Assembly: GCA_947178455.1 (NCBI GenBank) | Contig: CAMWYI010000052.1 | Coordinates: 1-10,782, forward strand | Reading direction: 5' to 3' | DNA length: 10,782 nt | Source: an uncultured Alistipes sp. | Lineage (GTDB): Bacteria; Bacteroidota; Bacteroidia; Bacteroidales; Rikenellaceae | Shown: positions 1 to 5,823 of the stretch, piece by piece | How positions within the stretch are numbered: the stretch's first letter is position 1 | Layout of the letters: every line of letters begins with the position of its first letter | Translations under genes and position numbers: made by a program | Notes under the pieces: model-generated | What the model was told of the DNA's origin: nothing | What the model saw: the letters and a program-made list of their open reading frames with translations, nothing else | Database searches by the model: none

Positions 1-1131
1 CGTCGTCTTGAAGCGCAGGCTGACATCGGTGCCGGAGAATCTGCAATTCGTCCCGTGGACGTGCTTCACGCCGCCCGACATCTCGCTGCCGAAGACGAAA
101 CCGCCGTGTCCGTGAAAGACGATGCAGTTGTCGACGATGATATTTTCGCACGGGATGCCGCGCTCGCGGCCGGCCTTGTCCTTGCCGCTCTTGATGCAGA
201 TGCCGTCATCGCCTACGTCGAAGCTCGAACCCGTCACCACGACGTTTTTGCACGATTCGATGTCAATGCCGTCACCGTTCTGCGCATAATCGGGGCAGCG
301 CACCGTGATGTCTTTCACAATCAGGTTGGTGCACATCGCGGGATGTACATTCCAGCAAGGCGAGTTCTGGAACGTCACGCCTTCGAGCAACACGTTTTCG
401 CAGTGGTGAATGGCAATCATCACGGGACGCAGGAAGTCGCGCATCGTCTCGAAATCCTCGCGGGTCTTGGCCCACGTCGAGACGTTTTGGTCAGCACCGC
501 CCGTCGCGCCACGCTTGAAGCTCTCGGACGGGTACCACGTGCGACCGTCGTCCGACACGATGCCGCCGCGTTTGAGCTGGTCGGCCCACTGGCGGGCAGT
601 CACCTTGTCCTTTTTCAGGGCACGCCATGCCGCGCCATTGCCGTCGATGACGCCCTGACCGGTGATAGCGACGTTTTTGACGCCGACAGCCGAAATCGGC
701 GACTGGCAGCGCCACGTATTGAGCCCCTCGAACGTGATTTGGGTCAGCGGGTAAAGTGTTTTATCGTCACTGAAAAAAATCAGTGCACTTTGTTCCAAAT
801 GCAGGTCGATGTTGTCTTTCAGCACGATAGGGCCCGTGTACCACACACCGGCCGGTACGATGACCCGTCCGCCGCCCTGTTTCGTCAGCGCGTCGATTGC
901 GGCAGCGAAAGCATCGGTGCACAGCGTCGCGCCGTCGGGTACGGCACCGTAGTCCAAGATATTGGCCGTGCGGTTCGGAATCGCCGGACGCGACACGGTC
1001 GGCATGTCGAAAGGCAGATTTTCCGACGTTACGACATCGGAGCGTCCTCCGCAGTCACAGCAAGCGGAGAATGCAAGCGCAGCGCAAGCAGCGACAGCGG
1101 CCGACGCAGCGGAAAGCAGTTTCAGATTCAT
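1..1131 (-). CDS. Glycoside hydrolase family 28 (polygalacturonase family) lipoprotein, C-terminus cut by window edge
   Basis: Read from ATG at 1131 to the window edge: 377 residues, no stop, so the C-terminus (perhaps 100-150 residues) lies outside. A signal peptide with a hydrophobic Ala/Leu core ends at FSAC, making Cys24 the likely lipidated residue. A pectate-lyase-type beta-helix begins near residue 57 (NILDYGAVPDG). All four GH28 active-site motifs are present: NGDGID (285-290, variant of NTD), GDD (307-309), GHG (341-343) and RFK (373-375). Asp287, Asp308 and Asp309 are the expected catalytic carboxylates. The family hydrolyses alpha-1,4 galacturonosidic bonds, or related bonds in rhamnogalacturonan, with inversion. 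The long insert at about residues 165-235 and the NGDGID variant resemble Bacteroidales GH28 proteins that I recall as exo-acting; this is inference. The gene follows a terminator and has its own promoter, so it probably belongs to the same PUL as a separate transcript. Family assignment is firm; exact substrate is open. Confidence 0.95.
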   Translation of the reverse strand, partial: MNLKLLSAASAAVAACAALAFSACCDCGGRSDVVTSENLPFDMPTVSRPAIPNRTANILDYGAVPDGATLCTDAFAAAIDALTKQGGGRVIVPAGVWYTGPIVLKDNIDLHLEQSALIFFSDDKTLYPLTQITFEGLNTWRCQSPISAVGVKNVAITGQGVIDGNGAAWRALKKDKVTARQWADQLKRGGIVSDDGRTWYPSESFKRGATGGADQNVSTWAKTREDFETMRDFLRPVMIAIHHCENVLLEGVTFQNSPCWNVHPAMCTNLIVKDITVRCPDYAQNGDGIDIESCKNVVVTGSSFDVGDDGICIKSGKDKAGRERGIPCENIIVDNCIVFHGHGGFVFGSEMSGGVKHVHGTNCRFSGTDVSLRFKTT

Positions 1132-1174
1132 AAATTATACGGTCGATTTTAGATTGTTTTCGGTTTTCCGAATA

Positions 1175-1203
1175 CAAATATAACGAAATCGCAAGAATCC
1201 GAA
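1175..1203 (-). promoter_or_regulatory. Probable Bacteroidales-type promoter of the GH28 gene
   Basis: On the minus strand, TATATTTG (1175-1182) exactly fits the Bacteroidales -7 consensus TAnnTTTG. The -33 element is weak: TTCG at 1200-1203, 17 nt upstream, instead of TTTG at 19-21 nt. Transcription would start near 1168, leaving a leader of about 37 nt before the ATG at 1131. The leader is AT-rich with no strong Shine-Dalgarno sequence, as is usual in this phylum. A weak -33 box beside a palindrome would suit an activator-dependent promoter, which is inference. Confidence 0.6.
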
Positions 1204-1210
1204 TCGGATT
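1196..1210. promoter_or_regulatory. Palindrome overlapping the GH28 -33 region, candidate operator
   Basis: AATCCGA (1196-1202) and TCGGATT (1204-1210) form a perfect inverted repeat around one central base. It overlaps and extends just upstream of the weak -33 element, where activators commonly bind. With a one-base centre it would fold poorly as RNA, so a DNA site for a dimeric regulator is the more natural reading. No regulator gene is in view, and a 7-bp arm could arise by chance. Confidence 0.35.
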
Positions 1211-1265
1211 TTTTATCACAAACAATGTATTTTTCGTCAAAATCGCTTTCGCACGCCGCAGAATG

Positions 1266-1299
1266 AAAAAAGTGAGGAGAGTTTTTCGCTCTCCTCACT
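1266..1299 (-). terminator. Rho-independent terminator after the second beta-helix lipoprotein gene
   Basis: A perfect 11-bp inverted repeat, 1271-1281 with 1289-1299, encloses a 7-nt loop. On the minus-strand transcript it is followed directly by a run of U (A at 1266-1271 on the plus strand). It lies about 50 nt past the stop at 1348 and upstream of the GH28 promoter, so it should separate the susC-to-lipoprotein operon from the GH28 gene. The plus-strand side has no T-run, so it acts on the minus strand. Confidence 0.88.
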
Positions 1300-1302
1300 G
1301 TC

Positions 1303-1332
1303 GGATTTATCGGTCGGGCCGATAAAAAATCC
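1303..1332 (-). other. Bulged stem-loop in the 3' untranslated region, just upstream of the terminator
   Basis: The arms 1303-1313 and 1319-1332 pair over 11 bp with a 3-nt U bulge on the minus-strand RNA and a 5-nt loop (CCCGA). It starts about 15 nt after the stop codon at 1348 and is separated from the terminator hairpin by a few bases. No U-run follows it, so it is not a terminator alone. It may be a 3'-end stability element, which is inference. Confidence 0.55.
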
Positions 1333-1347
1333 TGCAGTTTTCGGTCA

Positions 1348-3723
1348 TTACTTCAACCAGCGCGGGTCACCGGCACCGGCAGCAATCACATCTGCATTCG
1401 TCGGTTTGTAATTCTTCAAGAACTCGTAGCTCGAGAAGCCCGGGTCTACAACCGTGAAACCGTCGATCGTTGCGGTCGTATCGTAGATGAAGTTGTCCGT
1501 CGAGGTATAAGTTGCCTTGATACCGAGACCTTTAGTCCAAACACCAGCAGCCGAAGGCGATGTATCAATCGTAATGATGTTCTTCGCAACGGTAATCGTA
1601 CCCTGAGGTGCCTCGAAGAGGTCTTTGGCCTTAATAACAGAAATGTTGTAGAACGTATTGTTCTCGATCTTACCGACAAATTCGTCACCGCCATTCGGGA
1701 AGCGGACAATCTGAGCCCATTTAGTATTACCATAAACACTACCCATAGCGTCGATAGTATTGCCGGTAATGATCCACTCCTTACCGATTGCCTTACCATT
1801 AGCTCCCACAAAAGCACCGTCTGAACCACCAACACAGATGATATTATCCTTAATCGTCAGTTTATTAGCACCGAAATCGGTTCGGTTCATACGGAGGAAT
1901 GCACACTTGAAACCACCCCAAACCACGCAGTTTTCGACTTCCATCGTTTCTACATGGGCTTTTTGGTTGGAGTTGTCGAGGAAATATTTTCCTAAATACG
2001 AAGTGTTATCCAACGTACCATCGGCATTAACCTTGAAATTGGTAAACTCGATATTAGCGATACGAATGAAATCGCAAGCTGCGGTCGGGCAAATTACAAT
2101 CTGCGAAATGTTCACTTTCGGACGATTCGTAGCGGATTCGCCGGTAATCGTGATACTGCTCGTAAGTTTATAATCTTTCGAGGTATTGTATTCACCGGCT
2201 TTCAGTGTCAGAACACCGCCTTCGGCCATACAATCGACAGCGACTTCCAGTTCTTCGGCAGTCGAAATCGTCAACGCTTGAGCCAACGCCGGAGTTTTCA
2301 CCTCTTTCCAATCCGTCCAAACCGAATTGGAAACGTGGTCATCGTTTTCGTTAGCATACGTCCGCATGCGTACTTTGTAAGCCTTTCCGGGCTCGACAGC
2401 CGTTTCATCAGGACCGTACGTCGAAACAGCCGCTTCGAGAGCCAATTCGCCCGTAGTTTCATTGGGACGAATTTTAATCGTATAATCCGCATCGTCGTCG
2501 GAAACTTCGGTGCCTGCGGGTGCGAACTGGATGTCGTATCCTGCGACCCCGTTCGCTATTTCGGACACAACCTCTTTCCACTCGAAGAACACTTTCACTT
2601 GCATCACATTCTTAACCGTGAGTTTCGGAGCAGCCAGCGGCGTGGGGTCGAATTCGAGCGTTTTGATAACGCAGTAGTCGGTGTACTCCGAATCGAGGTA
2701 AGCATCGTTGGCAGAAACCGCTTTGACACGGAACGAATAGTAAGCATCGTTATCCAACCCGACGAACGTCATCGACGTGTTGGAAGTCGCCGTTGCATAA
2801 ACGATTTTGCCCGGCACGATAGCGCTCGAAAGTTCAGACATAAGGCCTTCGTCAACGGTCGTCGTACCGGAAACGGAAAGCGTCTGCAATTCATAAGCAT
2901 AATCCTTGGCGTTGTCCACGGCATCCCACACGAACTTAACGGCATGCGCCATTTTGTCTTGGAATTTCAGATTGGCCGGTGCAGGCAGCTGACCGATCGT
3001 CGTAGCCTTGACCGCACCCGAATTTTTGGAAGCGGCGTAAACTACGTTGTCGCCGTCTTTCACTTCGCAAGCACGCACGGTGAAGAAATACTGCCGACCC
3101 GATTCCAAACCGGTAAACGTGTAGCTGGTTTCGGTCGTCGTAGTGGTGAAATCATCCACACCGATAGAGGTCAGCGTAACGGCGTAACCTGCCGAAGCGT
3201 TCTCGACCGTATCCCACATGAACGTGAGCTCCGTTTCGGACGTCTTCGACTTGTCGCACATCACGTTGGCCGGAACCGCCAACTGCGGAATAGCCGGATC
3301 GGCGGCAACGGTCTTGACCATCGTATAGACGGAGTAGGCCGAATTGCGGCTTTCGTTCAGTTTGTGGTTGGCGCGCACGCGGAAATAATACGCGGTGTTG
3401 TCATCGAGGTTCTCGAACGTCACTTCGGTAGCGTTCTCGATCATGCGTTCGCGGTAGATGTCGCCTGCTTCGGACAAACGAATCTGAGCCGAATAGGACG
3501 ATGCGCCCTCGACGGCTTCCCACGAAAATTTGAGACTCGACGTCGTGATGTCGGCTTCGGCGACTTCATTCACGACGGGAACGGAGAGGCGCGACGCTTC
3601 GGTAGCCGGATCGACTACATCGTCGTCGTCCGAGCAAGCCGAGAAAGTGAAAGCCGTGCCGATTGTCAAAGCGACCGCTGCAACGGAAGTTGCAAGGCGC
3701 GAAATGAACGGATTTTTTTTCAT
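1348..3723 (-). CDS. Surface lipoprotein with four FN3-like domains and a C-terminal beta-helix (DUF4957/DUF5123 type)
   Basis: 791 residues. A type II signal peptide ends at FSAC (Cys30) and is followed by SDDDD, which matches the lipoprotein export signal reported for Bacteroides, so display on the outer face of the outer membrane is expected. Four fibronectin type III-like domains follow at about 44-142, 143-245, 246-358 and 359-479; each has the early Trp strand (for example FSWEAVEG, FVWDAVDN) and a late Tyr/Arg strand (YYFRVRA, YFFTVRA, YSFRVKA, YKVRMRT). Residues about 481-791 form a right-handed beta-helix with Asn/Ile-rich rungs. The tail ends GDPRWLK, as in the upstream paralogue. 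It lies downstream of susC/susD, where surface glycan-binding proteins (SusE/F equivalents) sit. Inferred role: pectic glycan capture, with the FN3 domains as a spacer. No established catalytic motif is seen, although a lyase activity cannot be excluded. The family name comes from pattern recognition; the architecture is seen directly. Confidence 0.88.
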   Translation of the reverse strand: MKKNPFISRLATSVAAVALTIGTAFTFSACSDDDDVVDPATEASRLSVPVVNEVAEADITTSSLKFSWEAVEGASSYSAQIRLSEAGDIYRERMIENATEVTFENLDDNTAYYFRVRANHKLNESRNSAYSVYTMVKTVAADPAIPQLAVPANVMCDKSKTSETELTFMWDTVENASAGYAVTLTSIGVDDFTTTTTETSYTFTGLESGRQYFFTVRACEVKDGDNVVYAASKNSGAVKATTIGQLPAPANLKFQDKMAHAVKFVWDAVDNAKDYAYELQTLSVSGTTTVDEGLMSELSSAIVPGKIVYATATSNTSMTFVGLDNDAYYSFRVKAVSANDAYLDSEYTDYCVIKTLEFDPTPLAAPKLTVKNVMQVKVFFEWKEVVSEIANGVAGYDIQFAPAGTEVSDDDADYTIKIRPNETTGELALEAAVSTYGPDETAVEPGKAYKVRMRTYANENDDHVSNSVWTDWKEVKTPALAQALTISTAEELEVAVDCMAEGGVLTLKAGEYNTSKDYKLTSSITITGESATNRPKVNISQIVICPTAACDFIRIANIEFTNFKVNADGTLDNTSYLGKYFLDNSNQKAHVETMEVENCVVWGGFKCAFLRMNRTDFGANKLTIKDNIICVGGSDGAFVGANGKAIGKEWIITGNTIDAMGSVYGNTKWAQIVRFPNGGDEFVGKIENNTFYNISVIKAKDLFEAPQGTITVAKNIITIDTSPSAAGVWTKGLGIKATYTSTDNFIYDTTATIDGFTVVDPGFSSYEFLKNYKPTNADVIAAGAGDPRWLK

Positions 3724-3762
3724 AACTATGGTTGTTTTTTATTTTTTCGGTTAATCCTTTTC

Positions 3763-3804
3763 GCTCCGGCGGGCGGGAGAGCGTCAGGCTCCCCCGCCCC
3801 GAGC
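3763..3804 (-). other. GC-rich intercistronic stem-loop between the two beta-helix lipoprotein genes
   Basis: The arms 3771-3782 and 3788-3799 pair over 12 bp with a 5-nt loop. The one imperfect position is a G-U wobble on the minus-strand RNA but would be an A-C mismatch on plus-strand RNA, so the structure suits the transcribed strand. Outer arms 3763-3766 and 3801-3804 may add 4 bp across an internal loop. An A-rich stretch, not a U-run, follows, so it is probably not an intrinsic terminator. It may stabilise the upstream mRNA or tune expression of the downstream gene; this is inference. Confidence 0.6.
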
Positions 3805-3817
3805 AACATTCGTTGTT

Positions 3818-5716
3818 TTATTTGAGCCAACGCGGGTCACCCACGCCCAATTTGACCACCTCGTCGTTGCCGACGGTGAAGTCGCATCCGGCGTAGTTCT
3901 TGAACTGCGGGTCGAGTTCGACGTACTTGTTACCCCACGAAGTGAGTTTCTCGGTCGGATCTTTGTCGCTGTCACCACCGTTACCCCAACCTTTAGTCAC
4001 GACGTTGTTTTCGATATTCATCGTAACGGTGTAGTTGGCGAAGTTGTCGACGTTACACAAAACCTCCTCTTCAGTGCAGAAGATGTTGTTCTTGATCTCG
4101 ATCGAACCGGCCGAATCCGCACCGCTCTCCTTGCTGTTGATGTGGAAGAACAGACGGCCCTTGTTGTGGTAATCGGCAAAGGTGTTATTATTGATTACCA
4201 CACGCGTTGAATTGTTCGCATTGTAGGACAGGAAACGGTTTAGGCGCGCATGAGCGCAAAGACCAGTCGTCGTGTTGTTAGTGTAGGTCAATTCTGTCAA
4301 CGTAATATTGGTAAGATTCATATAGCTGTTCTGACCGTACATGTGCAACAGACGGCAATCGTTGACGTAAACCTCCTCAACCATGAACTTGCCTTCAGGG
4401 ACAGTACGATTGAACCGCATGAACGAGGAACCGTAATCGTGGATGTAGCAACCCTCGACCTCGATGCGTTTGATGTTCGCTTTTTCATCCGTGTTGTCGA
4501 TGAAACACGAGGTTTCGTTGTTCCGATTCTTGCACTCGCATTCGAGGTTTTCAAAGCGGATCGGTTCCTTGACATATGTCGTCGGACTTACGGTGAACTG
4601 GTTGACAATCAGTTTCGGCATCTGCTTCGTAGCAGCCATAATCGTCACAGCGCGGGTAATCACGAAGTTCCCTTCGAAGATATATTCACCCGGATTGAGC
4701 GCGATAATCGCATCGCCTCTGTTGTAAGCCTCAATGATTTCGTCGACAGTCGAAACCGAACCGGTCAGACCGGCAGGTTTGGTCTGCATGGTCATGAACG
4801 ATACCATGTTGGAATCCTCTTTCGGCTCTTCGAGGTCGTCGGCATACCGCAGCACGGCGTTATAAGTCGTGTTGGGTTTCAAAAGCCCATCGGAGACGTT
4901 GTAAACGTATTCACCGGCGACAATCGCTTCGTTCGGAAGCTCGATTTCGTGCACTTCGGTAGCATCGTTCGCATTGGTGAGAACCAACTGCCGGATGTCG
5001 GCATCGGCACGCCACTGGAACGTGATGTCGTCGAACGTGATTTTCGACAGATCCATCGTATAGAGCACCGGAATGACGAACTGTACGGTATTGAACGTCT
5101 CTTTCGAGTTACCGGCCGTAGCCGTGTAGGTACCCGAAGCGAAACCGCTCTGCGTGAACTGGCCTGCGGCATCGTCCACATAGACCGTCTGCACACCGCC
5201 GTCGGGAGCCGTAATCGTCACGAACTCGACGCCGTAACCCTCCATCCACGTGAAGTCGACGATGGCTTTCACCTGATCGACGACGACGCACGAAAGCACC
5301 TCCGTCTTACCCGGCACGCGAATCGAATAGAAGTCCGAGAAATAGGAGTTCTGTGCAGCGTCGTTGTGAATGGCCTTCACACGGAAATAGTAAATCGTGT
5401 TGTAGTCCAGCCCCGAAACCGTCCACTTCGGTTCGGACAGCTGCTCGTTGCTGGCTACCAGCTGGTATTCGTTGTGCGAAGTTCCGGTCGCATTCTTCAC
5501 CGACTCGCGCGTGTAGAGCTCGACCCAGTAACCGACCGCACCCTTGATGCCCGTCCAACTGGCTGTCAACGTCGTACCGCGCGGCACGAGCGTCACCGTA
5601 ACCGGACGGAACAACCGGTCGGCAACTCCCGAATCGGTTTCGTCATCCGAGCACGATACGGCCAGTACGGCGCAGAACGCCGCCAACAGCATCGCAAATT
5701 TTTTCATGTATTTCAT
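3818..5716 (-). CDS. Surface lipoprotein with FN3-like domains and a C-terminal beta-helix (DUF4957/DUF5123 type), paralogue of the next gene
   Basis: 632 residues. The signal peptide ends at AVSC (Cys22), followed by SDDE, an acidic export signal for surface display. The start at 5716 gives MKYMKK; Met4 (5707) is a possible alternative. One clear FN3 domain spans about 35-138 (ASWTGIKG, IYYFRVKA). Two weaker beta-sandwich segments follow at about 139-215 and 217-315. Residues about 317-632 are a beta-helix homologous to that of the downstream gene: both have a 'STxxE(L/I)' opening, a 'GEY' turn, an 'F(I/L)DN' segment, the motif F-(M/L)-R-(F/M)-N-R-T (here 432-438) and the C-terminal GDPRWLK. 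It sits 107 nt after susD, the usual place for a surface glycan-binding protein. Inferred role: binding the glycan delivered to SusC/SusD. Enzymatic activity is not excluded. Architecture is well supported; function is not. Confidence 0.87.
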   Translation of the reverse strand: MKYMKKFAMLLAAFCAVLAVSCSDDETDSGVADRLFRPVTVTLVPRGTTLTASWTGIKGAVGYWVELYTRESVKNATGTSHNEYQLVASNEQLSEPKWTVSGLDYNTIYYFRVKAIHNDAAQNSYFSDFYSIRVPGKTEVLSCVVVDQVKAIVDFTWMEGYGVEFVTITAPDGGVQTVYVDDAAGQFTQSGFASGTYTATAGNSKETFNTVQFVIPVLYTMDLSKITFDDITFQWRADADIRQLVLTNANDATEVHEIELPNEAIVAGEYVYNVSDGLLKPNTTYNAVLRYADDLEEPKEDSNMVSFMTMQTKPAGLTGSVSTVDEIIEAYNRGDAIIALNPGEYIFEGNFVITRAVTIMAATKQMPKLIVNQFTVSPTTYVKEPIRFENLECECKNRNNETSCFIDNTDEKANIKRIEVEGCYIHDYGSSFMRFNRTVPEGKFMVEEVYVNDCRLLHMYGQNSYMNLTNITLTELTYTNNTTTGLCAHARLNRFLSYNANNSTRVVINNNTFADYHNKGRLFFHINSKESGADSAGSIEIKNNIFCTEEEVLCNVDNFANYTVTMNIENNVVTKGWGNGGDSDKDPTEKLTSWGNKYVELDPQFKNYAGCDFTVGNDEVVKLGVGDPRWLK

Positions 5717-5773
5717 AATTCGATTTTACTTTTTGTTCATTTTCATGTACGTTTTCCCGCCTCGGCGCAACTC

Positions 5774-5793
5774 GCGCAAGCACGGCCCTGCGC
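5774..5793 (-). other. Small stem-loop in the susD to lipoprotein gap
   Basis: The arms 5774-5780 and 5787-5793 pair over 7 bp (one G-U on the minus-strand RNA) around a 6-nt loop, within the 107-nt gap after the SusD stop. No U-run follows, and I found no TAnnTTTG promoter element in the gap. The genes on both sides are therefore probably co-transcribed. The structure is modest and could be incidental in a GC-rich spacer. Confidence 0.35.
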
Positions 5794-5823
5794 TCGGCTT
5801 ATCGAAAACGCTCGACGCATTCA

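Noticed and set aside
55..1152. 365-codon plus-strand open frame opposite the GH28 gene
   Set aside because: It is in exact antisense register with a gene that has four intact GH28 motifs. It stays open because the host rarely uses TTA, CTA and TCA codons.
1196..1214. Palindrome followed by six T on the plus strand, read as a plus-strand terminator
   Set aside because: No plus-strand gene ends here, and the one-base centre would force a short, weak stem. A promoter-associated site on the minus strand fits better.
2278..3825. 515-codon plus-strand open frame opposite the four-FN3 lipoprotein gene
   Set aside because: Same register as the sense gene. Its translation is Arg/His/Phe-rich with no recognisable domain or signal peptide, so it is an antisense shadow.
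5765..5779. Direct repeat GCGCAA, 3-nt spacer, GCGCAA in the susD to lipoprotein gap
   Set aside because: Six bases repeated once in a GC-rich spacer is expected by chance. There are no further copies, and one copy is part of the small hairpin.
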